From Adiantum capillus-veneris (Eukaryota > Streptophyta > Polypodiopsida > Polypodiales > Pteridaceae), in NCBI GenBank assembly GCA_014529385.2, contig CM043961.1, positions 17,836,478 to 17,900,477 on the forward strand: a DNA stretch of 64,000 bases, given 5' to 3'. Every line of letters begins with the position of its first letter. Position 1 is the first letter of the stretch. This document shows, piece after piece, positions 32,675 to 45,560 of the stretch. A program made the translations under genes and the position numbers. The notes below the pieces were generated by a model that saw only the letters and a program-made list of their open reading frames with translations, had not been told where the DNA came from and did not search any database.

Positions 32675-33833
32675 AACAAAAACAAAAACGCACACTCACA
32701 TACATAAACAAAGAATGCACACACACATTGAGAGAGAAAAAGAGAGAGAGAGCATGCATAAACAAAAAACGCACGCATTGAGAGAGGAAAAGAGAGAGAG
32801 AACATGCATAAACAAAAAACGCACACATTGAGAGAGGAAAAGAGAGAGAAAACATGCATACGATCCAAAAAAACGCACACACATTGAGAGAGAAAGAGAG
32901 AGAAACTAATTTAACGTCGTAGGAAACTAATTAAAATTAAAAGACCTAAAGATCTAGCCGACGAGGAGTTGAACTGAAGACCTATTATTCAAGAGGGAAA
33001 TGGCATAATCAATCTATCATACTTGGCATGGGTGATAGAAAGGTTATACCATTTATCTCTTTTTATTGGCACATACATCCACACATGCGCACACACACAA
33101 GAAGAAGAGAGTTATAACGTCGTAGGAAACTATCTTAAAAGACGTTAAAGATTAGGTTATATGTAGACTTACATTAAATTAGATTTAGGTTTATTTTTAA
33201 CTAGATTTACATTTATTTAAGTTAGATTTAGATTTACGTTATATGAGATTAGATTTAGGTCTCCATAGACTGTGATGCCTACATGAAGCGGGTGAAGAAA
33301 GCCCTCAATGGAATATAGGGTATTGCTGCCTTCACTCATGGTGGGCTCCGTCGATCCAAAAGTACTGGTGAAATGTCTTCAGAAGATAGGGAAGAAGGTG
33401 GATCTTCAGGGCGGCAAGAGTCACTACATCCCCGACACAATGACCATCTAGACAACCTCTAGTCATTAGACTTACGTTAAATTAGATTTAGCTTTATTTT
33501 TAGTTAGATTTATGTTTATTTAGATTTACGCTTATTTACGTTAGATCGAGTCCACGCAAGAATTACTTACGGTTTAGGGTTTAGAGTTAGACGAACAGTG
33601 AAAAGATCTACTGTGAAAAGATGTTAAGATGAAGTGAAGTGCTACAGCTAGAGAAGAGGCAAAGGGATTTTGTCCACTACATGCAGTATCATGTAGACGT
33701 GGGTGTGTAGATTTCTTGTACCCACAAATATAGGTATTGACCAATAAAGACGAGATTATAACCCGGTGGTTCTGATCTCCGTGCACCTCTAGACCGAGGT
33801 GTGCGGGGATTGGACATGACTAGAGAATGTGAG

Positions 33834-33871
<38 letters not shown>

Positions 33872-33933
33872 GACGAAGAATGCCAATAGAATATTAAATT
33901 TGTTGTCCAGGTTATAAGTTTTTTATCCTCATT

Positions 33934-36900
33934 ATGAGTAGCGACGAGGATGTGGGACCGTCCAACCGAAACACCTATCTCTCAACGAGGGTCTTATGTC
34001 CTTGTAATCAATGCAAGCATGTTGTGCGACGGACAAGACGTGTTTCTTTGCAGCACGTTCGCGAATTTGGCGAGTTCGATCCATCTATTATAGATCGAGT
34101 TGTTGCCAATTATAACTCGTCGGACTCTGACGCTGGCCAACAAGCAGCAATCTTGCAACCCAATAGACGTGTTCGCAGGCGCTTTGGTCAAGCAGCATAT
34201 GTGAGGCCACAAGATGTAGCCTCTGACAGCTCGGGGGATGATCATGCAGAGCACATTCCCAACGAGGCAATGTTTGAGCCCGAGATTGATGAAATGATCG
34301 AGACGATCATGGATTCAGAAAGGCTTATCTATGATGATATGAAAAGTGAAGCCGATACGTCATTGTATAATGGAGCACGTATGTCTAGATTGAAAGCACT
34401 CCTGGTTCTTCTCAACATGCAGGCAAAGTTTGGATGGAGTGACACTAGCGTCACAACGCTTTTCAGGTGATCTATTACAGTTAGTTTACTTTAATAGAAC
34501 TCTAAATGTATAATGATCTGATAGATTTTTACACAACTGTATCATATTTTTATGTTGTGTAGATTGCTGAAAGAGCACATACTACCAGCTGACAATGTGA
34601 TGCCAGATTCCCGAGATGAAGCAAGAAAGATTTTGCGAAACTTGGGAATGGATTACAATTCTATCCACGCTTGTCCTAATGACTGCATTCTTTTCAGAGG
34701 GGAATACACAGACATGGAGAAGTGTCCGAAATGTGATTCCGAAAGATATCGAGTAGATCTCCACAGGACAAAAATTCCACAAAAGGTTTTGCGACATTTT
34801 CCTTTGCTTCCTCGCATCAAGCATTTCTTCGAATGTAAGTCCATGGCCGCCCTAGCATCATGGCATGAGGAGAATAAATCTTCGGATGGTGTGCTACGAA
34901 TTCCTGCAGATTGCGCAGCCTGGAAACATATAGATGGAACATGGTCGGATTTTGCCAGGGAAGCTCGAAATTTGCGCTTAGGCCTGGCTATGGATGGCGT
35001 AAATCCATTTGGTCAAAGATCAACATCTTACAGTGTATGGCCCATTGTCATCGTCAACTACAACATTCCCCCGTGGTTGACTACGAAGAAGGGGCACCTA
35101 TGGCTAAGCTTGATTGTGCCAGGGCGATATAAAGTGGGGAATATGGATGTGTATCTTCGTCCGCTATTGGAAGAGCTACAACAATTGTGGATTGGCATAG
35201 AGGTGGTGGATATGAGCCGACACACAGGACGACGGAATGCTTTGATCAGAGGCATTCTAATGTGGACCATGCATGACTATCCCGGGCTAACAGAATGCTC
35301 AGGTGATCTATTGACACTCCTCACTCAGACACTGTAAATATTGTTTTTTCCCATAGTTGATCTATTATCATGTGTATACATGCAGGGCTTCAAACAAGCG
35401 GATATAGAGCATGTGTCACATGTGGACCTAGACTGAATGCACGTAGGGCACCCTCACTGAAGAAGCAAATCTACGAAGGTCATCAAGTGTATCTTCCAGA
35501 GAATCATGTGTTACGCGACGGCTTTTTGGGAAGAGAGCCACCAAGGATGTCTGCACAAGCATGGTTAGAGCAGAAGGAGATGTGCGATGACGGATTGCCT
35601 CCAGGGATGAAGAGACTATCTCTATGGTACGAGTTACCATACTGGCCCCGACTCATGATCAATCACTTGCTCGATCCAATGCACATATTCAAGAATGTGG
35701 GTAATCTACTATGGGACCATTTGACCGGCAAGAAAGATACTTTGGGAGCCAGAGTTGACCTTAGAAATGTGGATTGTATGGAGCAATATTGGCCGCAAAC
35801 AGCGTCTGATGGATCGATAAAACTCCCTAAAGCACCATGGATTTTCACAGGAGCCCAAGAACGCAAAGTAAAAGAGGCCATTCGATCTTTGCGGACCCCC
35901 ACTGGCGTAATGCACTCGCTCCGAACGTGTTTCACTAAAGAAGGAAAGCTTACCGGTTTGAAGTCACACGATTGGCATAAAATGTGTCAGGTACGTTCAT
36001 AGTGGACTTTAATATCATTGCATAAAATGTGGACTTTAATATCATTGCTGCACATACTTTACAGTTTATTTTACCGGTTGCCATTGAGGGATGTTTGTCT
36101 CTCGACATCCGTAACACAATCTACAAACTTGCAAAGCTGGTGCAATGGATCTCACAAAAGGAGATCAACGTGGACTCCATACCATTCGCCAAACTAAATG
36201 CTGCGGAGCTTGTGTGCATGTTTGAGAAACATTTTCCTACTACAATGCTAACCATTCAGGTGCATCTTCTTGTTCACATAGTTGATGAGGTGGAAATAGC
36301 TGGCACAGTTCATTCCAGATGGATGTTCTTCTTAGAGCGTTTCATGAAAACGCTTAAGGGATATGTGCGTCAAAAGGCACGTCCGGAGGGTAGCATGGCA
36401 GAAGGTTGGTTGGTATCAGAGTCCCTAGTGTACATTGGAGAGTGGCTAGATGGATTTGATAAATCCCGGGACACGCTATGGCGAACCATAGATGATGAGC
36501 GCATATCTGGGATTGTCATGTGCAATCTCGGTGTTGAGAAGAAGATGACGGAAGATCTAGAGGCTAAAATCAACCGATTTTGCATGCTTCACAATCCAGT
36601 GATGCAAAAGTGGATTTCACAATATGAGGATGCAAAGCAAGAGCGACAAAGGGCACGAATCGAGTGGAGACGGGGAAGACGACCACCGATGCACTATCCA
36701 GCGGTTCTGGAGAGCCTACCAACCTTCATGAGCTTAAGATGGTTGCACAACCAATTGAAAAGCGCACAACAATGCGGTGACGAAGTGACTGAAGAAGAGT
36801 GGGAGTACTCTCGGGGTTGCGCGACCAAGGTAAGTTTGCAATGTACGACTAGCAAGTGACTTTATTTATAAACGTTTGAACGGCCACTCATAATCTTTGT

Positions 36901-37479
36901 TCGTTGTAGTATAAGTCATACACAGCAGCATGGTGTAAAGGTCGACATTTTAGGGTGGAACGAATCGACAAAAAGCGTTTTACTCAAGATTGTGGAATCA
37001 TGGCAAAATTTGAACAGTCTAGTCGACGACGTTCCTCTGATGCAGATCCTGTGGTGGCGGAACTCACTTACTTCGGCACGCTGCAAGAGATTTTGAGGAT
37101 CGATTACAGAGGATTTTTTGTCGACTTGTTCGACGTGCAATGGTTCAAGATAATCATGGAGGGTCGCAACGCTACTGTGCGTAGAGGAGAGTCTGGTTTT
37201 CTTGAGGTGGATTCTACTAAGAAATGGACTGACCTAAGAGACACTTTCGTACTACCCAAGCATTGTGAACAAGTAAGTATGTAAATAGTTAACATCCCCC
37301 TTTTACAAGTTATGTGCTTGAAAGCTCTCATGTAAGTTATGTGGCTCTGGCAGGTAGTATTTCATCCTACAAAGTCTACATCAAACTGGTGGTACATCAT
37401 AGAGGTAGCCCCTCGTAGTGCAAGGACGTATGAAGGCTACCATGTGCCAATCACAACGACATCAATGGAGGAGATTTGA
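33934..37479 (+). CDS. TNP2-like CACTA transposase (six exons)
   Basis: Exons inferred at 33934-34466, 34563-35302, 35386-35990, 36065-36829, 36910-37272 and 37354-37479. All introns are GT-AG and all joins are in phase, giving 1043 codons. The transposase_21/TNP2 core is in exons 2-3: LRLGLAMDGVNPFG (aspartate codon 34993-34995), IVNYNIPPWL, a second aspartate in MDVYLRPLLEEL (35146-35148), a CVTCG zinc-like pair, and LDPMHIFKNVGNLLWDHLTG. Exon 4 resembles DUF4218 (FMKTLKGYVRQKARPEGSMAEG) and exon 5 resembles DUF4216 (LTYFGTLQEILRIDY). The enzyme would cut the element ends in the nucleus. No stop or frameshift was seen. Confidence 0.88.
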
Positions 37480-37934
37480 GAAGATGCTCAATCAGAAGCC
37501 GCTGCGGTGGTGCCAGACGAGCATCAAGATGCTACTACTCTATATGGGGTGCATGCAGAGGAGCTACAAAATGAAACAGAGGATATGTGTTTAAACGGAG
37601 AGCTCTATATAGATATAGGAAGTTATGCTGAGTTATGCGAGGATGAGAGAGAGATCTCTTAAAGCCACAAATATTGTATTTGAACAATTTTGATCCGTGT
37701 TGTAAAAGCTCTGGCTCTCTAAGTACCTTCCATGGTGTATAACGCTCTTTTCTACTCGCGCTCACATCTTTTGATTGAAAATTCTGAGTTTTCGACTTGC
37801 CTCTTCTATCACTCGATTCATTGCGTCATTGTATTTATATGCGTCATTACGTCATTGTATTTAATGGTCTTTGCGTCATTGTCTACTCTATTCATTCAAT
37901 ATTAAGTTTAAATATTCGTGTGTTTAATGCAGGT

Positions 37935-39248
37935 ATGGATGATGAGGAGTTTCTTTCTTCTTTGTCACCGCAGCAGAGACAGTGGTACGTGGAGCGTCAT
38001 CGCTCTGGCGCATCATCGCGCGTTCCTACACCATCCGCATCTCCCTCTCTTTCGGAGCATTCGGCGCGCTCCGAAGCTTCGGCGTCGACGAGACGAGCTT
38101 CACACTCGTCTAGACATCGGCGCTCTAGTGGTGGCGGTGGCGGTTGTTGTGGGGATTCCGCCACCGATGCCTCCACACCGCCTCGTGTTCGACGAGGCTC
38201 TTTACCCTCCCCTTCTTTGCCCGCCCCCACACCAGCCACAGCATCGCCATCTACGCCAGGTTTTGCACGGCTGACTGTTCCTAGAAGCTACACACCTCTA
38301 CCTACTCCGCCAGGAGCCACCCCACTCAACACTCCTCGCTTCGGGGCCCAGACGCCGTTGGAGACACCTAACGTCCGTACCCCCATCGACACGCCGCTAG
38401 AGACCCCTGCCGGGACACCCAGGTTCACGCGTCACCGGCCAGAGGGCTTGCCTTACTCCGTCGACATCAGCGGCGGCATCATCATGGATGATGACGGCAA
38501 GAAGGTGATCTCGCGCATGCGTGGTCTTTGCTCTTAGCTGTTTAGACACTATATACTAAACAAATGGAGTGAAGTACCAAGTGATTTAAAAAACAGAGTC
38601 ATCAGCATACTTCATGATGAGTTTCCCGTTCCAACACGGGATCAGCGCTTCAATGAAGACCTGATGAAGATTCGAATGCGCGAATACTGCAAACACAAGC
38701 GTTCCGAAGTGCAAAAAGCAATCAAGAATGGGTGGAATAGGCCAGATTGGCTGGCCAAAGAAGATTGGAAGAATGCGAAGAAAGCAGCGCGCGAGAATCT
38801 CGACAAGTGGAAGCAACAAAAGGATGCAGCCAGAGCGCGAGTAGAGGCAGGGAGCTCGCACCACTTGGGGAGCGGTGGATGGGCATCATTTGAGGCCGAT
38901 TTTGTAAGTCTTTTCACATTGCTCTTTATGCATGTTCGATAGTTTAGGGTTTATGAGTTTTTTAGTTCTAACATAATGAGATCTTTGTATGTTTTGACAG
39001 TGGTCAATGACAGGACGTGATCCCACACCGTACGAGCGCGAGTACGCAGGCAGGAAGGGCTTAAACGCCCTGATGGACATTCTCAGTTCTCGCGGCGGCA
39101 TGGTTAGTATTAGGGTTTACTCTTTTTTATTTTTTGTATTGTTTTATAAATGTCGTTATATGTTTATACTTACTGAAAGCTGTCTTATTGTCTTTTTTTG
39201 CAGAATCCGACAGATACGCCGCTTGGACGCGATGAGACGTCTGACTAG
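37935..39248 (+). CDS. TNPA-like second protein of the CACTA element
   Basis: Exons at 37935-38903, 39001-39102 and 39204-39248 join in phase through GT-AG introns (371 codons). The N-terminal third is serine- and arginine-rich, then there are TP-rich repeats (TPLETPNVRTPIDTPLETP). The C-terminal half (NKWSEVPSDLKNRVISIL, NGWNRPDWLAKEDW, GSGGWASFEADF) matches the plant En/Spm transposase_24 type. Codon 201 is TAG (38535-38537), with the conserved domain continuing in the same frame after it. It would bind the subterminal motifs. A decayed relative at 53283-54530 has the TAG at the same place. Confidence 0.75.
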
Positions 39249-39604
39249 ACGACGTCAGTTTAGCCGTAGCTAGATAGCATTAGTTTAGGGTTTCTCATAG
39301 CTTATGTATCATGAGACGGATTTTATACGTCTTTTTGAACCATGTATATTATTACATTTGTCACCGCAGTTTCTTTTGCCAATCAATTCTTTATGCCTAT
39401 GATGTTGTACAATTGTCATTATTACATTTGCCAATCAATTCATTTTGCCTATGATGTGTACAATTGTCAATTTTGCAAACAATGCGTCTTGTGGGTGACT
39501 ATTTTGGGTCTATTATCTACCTTTGCACTTTTTTTAAAAAGTGAATCAAGTACAATATGGTTGATGGGTGGCAGGGCATTCAATGCCTTGCCACCAAAAA
39601 AATA

Positions 39605-39815
39605 TTCTATCGGGCGTCGCTATAAGCGTCGCTATTTATGGCTCTGTAGCGTCGCTATGAGCGTCGCTATAGTCTTCTGTGTAAACGTCGCTATAAGCGT
39701 CGCTATATGCGTCGCTATATAGCGACGCTCATAGCGACGCATATAGCGACGCATATAGCGACGCATATAGCGACGCTCTCGTAGCGACGCTCGTAGCGAC
39801 GCTTTTAGCGACGCC
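39605..39815. repeat. Right subterminal repeat array of the CACTA element
   Basis: About six GCGTCGC copies followed by eight GCGACGC copies, facing each other around a palindrome GCGTCGCTATATAGCGACGC (39709-39728). The block could form a hairpin of about 200 nt. It is denser than the left array. Confidence 0.88.
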
Positions 39816-39887
39816 GGGGGTTATAAAAACCCAATGTATTTCCGTCGCTAACAGCGTCACAAGAGCACACAACCTCTTGTAGTGATA

Positions 39888-42301
39888 TTATATATACTAT
39901 ACTATATATTATGTTTTAATATATATATATATATATATAAAGTTATTATAGTTATATAAAGCTATATGTTATAGATATGTTGATGTGATATATAATTAGA
40001 TACATTATGGTCATCATGAGCTATCCTGTTAGTGAAGGTACTTGGAGCATGGCCATAGTGCTCATCTAGGTACTAGGAGGGAAACCCTTGAAAAACTGCG
40101 TAGTTTGGTGATCCATCTTGGGGAGCATGGCCATAAGGTTTAGCCAGGTACTAGGAGGGCAACCCTTGAAAAGATGCGTACTTTGTTAGCACAGTTCTAA
40201 AGATTGACAAGGGGGGTCCTAGAAAAGTTAAATAGGATTAGGTTGGTCCATGAAACACCAGACTTTGTTGGATTCATGTCTCATGAAGCTGGAGCTAACT
40301 GGTTAGCAATATGGGTGTGCAAACGAAGAAGAAAGGAAGTGCAACCGATAAAAGGTAACATAAACCTGGATATATAATGGAAGCAAGGCGACGCAAAACC
40401 ATGGTAGACCATGGAGTATACAATTTGATAAAGAGGATAATGAAGAGATATATGTCAATGACAATGAAGCAGACGAAATCATACCAGTGGAGCAAGGTTC
40501 TTGGAAGTTAAATTTTAAAAAGAATAGAAAATGGTTTTTTGGCTAGTCTTGATAGAGAGTTGTTATGATGTATACATAAAGTCAGAACCAAGTTGCACTT
40601 GCCCCAATTTTTAGAAGAGAGAATCTATGCATAAAGCCTTTCTAAAATGTAAGCACATGTACTATGTGTATGTGCAGATACTTGGACTTCAACCAAAATA
40701 GCACATGGTCATTCATCAGCCTTCACTAGCTCCCATGGACCTTGCCTTTGTATTGGGGAAAACACACAAGATACATCCTATAGTGTAATGAACCTGTGGA
40801 AAAACAAAGTGGTAGACTCATGCATCGAAGGATATATCTCTTACATATGAGCTGCAAAATTACTTCTCACTACCCTTTGAAGTATATTTTGAATCCCCTC
40901 TCATTATAGATGAATACTTTATAGTTCATACTTTGCAAGATGTTCAAGCTCAAAGTTAGGGCTATTGGAAACTTATACATGTTTTTTGGTATGTATAGTA
41001 TGAGCAATGTCTTTTTTTTTGGTGAACTTTTTGTGTCGTTAGAAAAGGATCCAAATTTAAGTTCAAAAAGCTCACAAAAAGTGGTTTTCATTGCAAAATC
41101 TCGAAACCGAAAGCTCGCAAAAAAAAACACTCTACCCGCTATATGTGCCCCCAAATTCTACTCAAAGAAACTAATTTTTCTCACATTATGACATCTGAGA
41201 AAGCATACACTTTAAATATGCATGCCAATTGTAGGCACGAACACATCACACAATTGCACCCGAATGTGTAGTAATTTGAAATCTACATCAAAATCAATAA
41301 TTGTACATACATATGCAAGTTAAATGAGCTCCCAAAGAGCACCACAATGCAATATACATGTCCACAAACCCAAAGTACACAACGGTCTATATGTAGAAAT
41401 TCACATATCACAACTCCTATGCGCAGTATTTGTTGTAGATATACTTGTAATAGATGAGAGTTTTAGAATCTTACAATTACTATCATATTTGGAACGTGCC
41501 AAAACCTTAGGATATACTATTAAATCATATAGATGTGAGTTTGTTTGTGAGCTATATAAAAAAACAATGTTTTTCAACTTGAAAGTGCATAACAGATCTA
41601 CTAATGCTATACCTATTGTAATTCTAATCAGAGATTAAAAAAATTGACATTGCCATTATGCTTGGAATGTATCAAAACCCCAACCTAGACTCGTAGATCA
41701 TATCCATTGAGCTCCCTACGACAGAGATATAAAAAAAATTATGTTTCGAGAGCAAAACCGAACTCTAGAAATTATTGCTCCTGCTTCTTTTTGCACAAAA
41801 TAGCAAGTGTCTTGCTGGTCAAACTCTACACAAACTAAAAGTCAACCCTAAGCTCAAATCTGTAATTTGGGCTTCTCTTGCACTGCAATGTGCATGCACA
41901 CAATGCCGTCAAACTACCAGTTGCTAACGCTGCATTCCCAGAAGCTCACCATCACTGTAACTTAGCTCTGATATCTGTTGAAAGGGCATGTGTGAAAATA
42001 CATATTAGCAAGAGAGAGGAAGGAGAGGATGGAAACTATGTATGATTGGAGCTAACCTCTCAAGCAGAATACTAAAAGAGCTTCTTATTCTTGTATATGT
42101 ACAAACAATAAGGAAAAAGTAATTGGGCTATCGAACATTGTGTCTTGGGTGGGTAATTCACCAACAACTTCTCTATCCCACTCCTCTCCTACCTGAGCTT
42201 TGCCACAATGGAAATGTACTTGAGCAAGTACTATCTCCTTGTCGACAAGTGTGTGGACAATTGTTCAACGCGCCTACCGTTCTTTTTTTAAGTAATTTTT
42301 C
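39888..42301. other. Non-coding stretch with one direct repeat
   Basis: It is AT-rich and has no recognisable gene. It contains (TA)n near 39922-39940 and a direct repeat with units 40041-40106 and 40117-40185. The units share GGAGCATGGCCATA and TACTAGGAGGG plus AACCCTTGAAAA. A related scrap (GTACTAGAAGGGAAGCCCT) is at 29261-29280. Frames near 40940-41640 lack any motif. Confidence 0.5.
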
Positions 42302-42364
42302 TTGAAGGGTTTTGGTGTGACTAATACCTATAACTCTCTCTCACTCTCTCTCTCTCTCTCTCTG

Positions 42365-42406
<42 letters not shown>

Positions 42407-42508
42407 CATGATTATATATGTTTTGCAGTTTTCAAACAATCATTTTTTTTAATTTCATTTGACAATTTCTTAAAAAATAAACAATCTACCTTCTCTCCCC
42501 CCCTCTCT

Positions 42509-42563
<55 letters not shown>

Positions 42564-42664
42564 CCAACTTGTACTCTGCTATGCAGGTAGAGATTGGTGG
42601 GGGAGAGAGATCTCCTTCTATCTCTTGAGAAGGACCTGCACAGCAGAGAGTACAAGTTGGTCTA
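42302..42664. repeat. Foldback structure with TC/GA tracts
   Basis: (TC)n at about 42331-42361 is followed immediately by (GA)n at 42364-42402, so the two pair perfectly. A second (TC)n is at 42513-42560. Next comes an inverted repeat with arms ACCAACTTGTACTCTGCT (from 42561) and its near-complement ending at 42661. Its loop includes GGAGAGAGATCTCC. This block lies directly upstream of the LINE remnant. Confidence 0.8.
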
Positions 42665-42687
42665 TGCATTGGTCAATTGTAACAAAT

Positions 42688-43915
42688 AGTACTTGACTTT
42701 ATGCAACATAAAGGCATTGAAGAGGTTACTATTTGCAATGCGGTAGTCATGATTTTGTTGTATGCGGATGATGTAGTTCTTATATCACAGATTTTAGAGG
42801 ATGCACAAATCTTATGGTTGTTCTTGAGAACTTTTGCTTCAAGATTGGGCTGATTGTGAATGAATCTAAAAGAAAAGTTGTGCTTGTGAAAACCAACCAT
42901 AAGGAGAAGCCACGCATTGTGTACAACAATGAGATACTTGAAGTTGTTGAGAGATTTAAGTACCTTGGCCTTGAGGTTCCGGCCAATCACAAGTGGCATG
43001 AAAGTGCTATTCGTTGTTTGGAAGTTGGAAAGAGAGTGTGCTATGCATTTGAGAACATGTGTAATGTGAGGGATGTCAAATGTTGGATTCTCAAGAAGTA
43101 CCTTTTTGACACATTGGTGTCCCTGGTTCATCTTTAGGGAGTTGAAGTGTTAGATGGGAGCATCTCCAAGTCTACTTGAAAAGAGTTTGAGAACGTCCAA
43201 AGGTGTTTTCTTACAAACTTTCTCCAAGTTAAGACACAAATACCATATATGCTCCTACTTCTTGAGTCGGGATCTCTTCCAATTGAGCTGGTTATAGGTA
43301 TGGAAAGGGTTATGGCGTACATGATAAAGATGCATCAAAACCCCTCACATCGACTTCTTAGAGTTTCATGGGAAGCAAGAAACAAAGTTCAAAGATGCAT
43401 AAAAGCAAGATCTTGAGCACGGGATGGATGCAAGAAATAAAGAGGTGGTTTGGGAGATAGGATACATTACACTTGCTACATGATGCCTTAACAGACTCCG
43501 AAGTGATACATTACACTTGCTACATGATGTCTCAATAGACTCCGAAGTGAATGAAGATTTTTTACAACACCAATGTATTACGGCTTGGGCGGAATCCGAT
43601 TGGATCGCGCTTCATACATTACACCACCCATATTGCCCCCAACTACAAAACCATGTTCTTCGCATAATGTGAAAACCATACTCACCCATATATGCTTGCA
43701 CATATCCTCTTGTTGGCGATACAAACTATCATAGCCATTGGGCTTAGTTCTCACTCCCTTCAATGCTGGATATGGTGTTGGAGCAATCGAGAAAAGGCAA
43801 ATAGACTCTACACATTATGCTCACTGCAAGTTTCAGACTTTGAGTACCACTCACTACTAGAGTGCTCAATTTTTTTCTCACATCCTAACCTTCTTCCCTC
43901 ACATTTTCAGCCACC
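42688..43915 (+). pseudogene. LINE reverse transcriptase, 5'-truncated
   Basis: The plus strand starts inside the RT with VVMILLYADDVVLIS (the YADD catalytic box) and changes frame near 42810. It continues with NFCFKIGLIVNESKRKVV, FKYLGLEVPANHKW, RCFLTNFLQVKTQIPYMLLLLESG and PIELVIGMERV, all typical of non-LTR RT thumb and downstream regions. A C-terminal zinc-type motif, LCSLQVSDFEYHSLLEC, is at about 43815-43865. A TAG at 43135-43137, more frame changes and a 43-bp tandem duplication (about 43462-43550) show decay. The 5' part and any poly-A tail are missing. The clade is uncertain. Confidence 0.8.
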
Positions 43916-44083
43916 ATAACTTAGACCTACACGCTTTCCTCTCCCATCCACAATGTGGGCTCTCCATAGCGACTCTCATCACCACAATCGTGGAGCATCG
44001 AGAATCACTTATCAGCCCCATACATAGTACATCACACGTATCTTTGGTCCCATAGGTCATATTTGACCTCTAAGGACGATAAT

Positions 44084-44161
<78 letters not shown>

Positions 44162-45560
44162 GCGCGCGCACGCATGCACGCACACATAGTATATTAAACA
44201 TACAGATAATTTTTTTAAAATATCGAGCACACACGAACACATACACACAAAAAGATATACAATATCTATTAATACCATTAAAAAATCCATAACTAGCATG
44301 GAAGCGCACGAGTATTTTTTGGAAAAATATACACCAAGCCACTACGGATATACTAACCCTTTACCATGGCATAGGCAACCACATCACTAGCGGAGGAATA
44401 ATGGACGGAATAGGAGACGCATGATGGCTCCAAGCAATGCACAACTGAAGTTCTAATAAAAAACAAGCCATAGCCCCCTTTTTTGTAATCAGTTCCCGTA
44501 TGGAACAACTTTTTATCTTTGGCATAAGGCATCAAAGGATGTATTAAACCTTTGAATAAGTAACTCATTCCCAATGTGTTAAAGACATTTTCTTTGGCAT
44601 AATTAAGTGGAAAGGGATAATCCTAAGTGGCTAAGGGGTATTTTTAGCAACCTCCTGTGGGGGTGGCTATACTACTTGCACATGCTTTGTTAAATGCACC
44701 GTTTGCAAGGATTTTTATATAAATCACTTTGCCCATGGAATTGGAACGCAAGAAACTGTGCGTAGATTTTGAGAAGCACATAGTATTTCCACCAAAGAGC
44801 GCACAACATTGCCGTATGCTGCAGTAAGAGCACACCTACCTCCTTTTGCTTGTTGCGCAACCTCCTCATCACCCTAACATAAGCCACTCGGGCTGGCTAC
44901 ATGCCTTATCTCTCTCTATCTCACCCTACGAGCTACAAGCTGCACAATCTCCTAAACACCGTAAACGATGGCCCCATAGCGTGGCTGCGCAACCTCTCTC
45001 TCATCCCAACCGTCTACAAAAAACACACGTATCAACAAAGCGGGGCTTTAAGCGTCCAAGTGCAAAAGAGCATCTAAAACGACAGGTAATGAATGGTGTT
45101 TTTCCACACACATGCACACACACACAAGAGAAAGCGTTTTTAATACCCAATAATACACACATAATGTGTTTTTAAGAACATAATAAGCAGGATAATTTAG
45201 TTTTTTTCTCTCCTAGAATCACAAACACAGGTAGATATACAATTGAGGATGTTTCCACACACAATTTCACACATCTAAAGGCTATGTTTGTAGCCATCAC
45301 TATAAGTATAGCACTAATAAGGCCTTATCACATTAGAAAAGTCTGGAAATACCGATTGATTCATAGTTATAAGCATAAACTGACAAGTATATACACACGC
45401 ACATGCATGATTATGCAAAGTGTTTTAGTTTAGGATTTTACACACATATGCATATACACAGGCATATACACAAAAATACACAATACACATATGGAAGGTT
45501 ATCATATAACACGTATGCACGATCATAGTGTAGCAGTAAAGTAAAACATAGAGGATAATA
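43916..45560. other. No recognisable gene; microsatellites
   Basis: (TC)n at 44087-44125 runs into (CA)n at 44126-44158 and CG/CA mixtures to about 44185. The remainder has only short unconvincing frames on both strands. CA-rich scraps recur at about 45110-45126 and 45440-45490. Confidence 0.5.

Larger units (their letters stand above)
32185..39884 (+). mobile_element. CACTA (En/Spm) transposon, complete
   Basis: A 7700-bp element with terminal inverted repeats CACTACAAGAGG (32185-32196, and inverted at 39873-39884). It is flanked by a 3-bp target duplication ATA (32182-32184 and 39885-39887), as expected for CACTA elements. Both ends carry dense subterminal arrays of GCGACGC/GCGTCGC. Inside are two plus-strand genes in the classical order, a TNP2-like transposase and a TNPA-like protein. 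The transposase frame is intact over six exons. This is the best-preserved mobile element in the window and could be a source of transposase. Confidence 0.93.

Noticed and set aside
32366-32884. Several overlapping open frames on both strands
   Set aside because: They translate TC, GA and CA repeats (Ser-Leu, Arg-Glu, Cys-Val runs). No coding signal.
33934-34470. Separate short genes in the CACTA interior
   Set aside because: GT-AG introns join these pieces in phase into one transposase gene.
38535-38537. TAG of the TNPA-like gene as the end of an intron (TTTGCTCTTAG)
   Set aside because: The only good donor nearby would make an intron of about 40 nt, too short for plants, so I kept the TAG as an in-frame stop.
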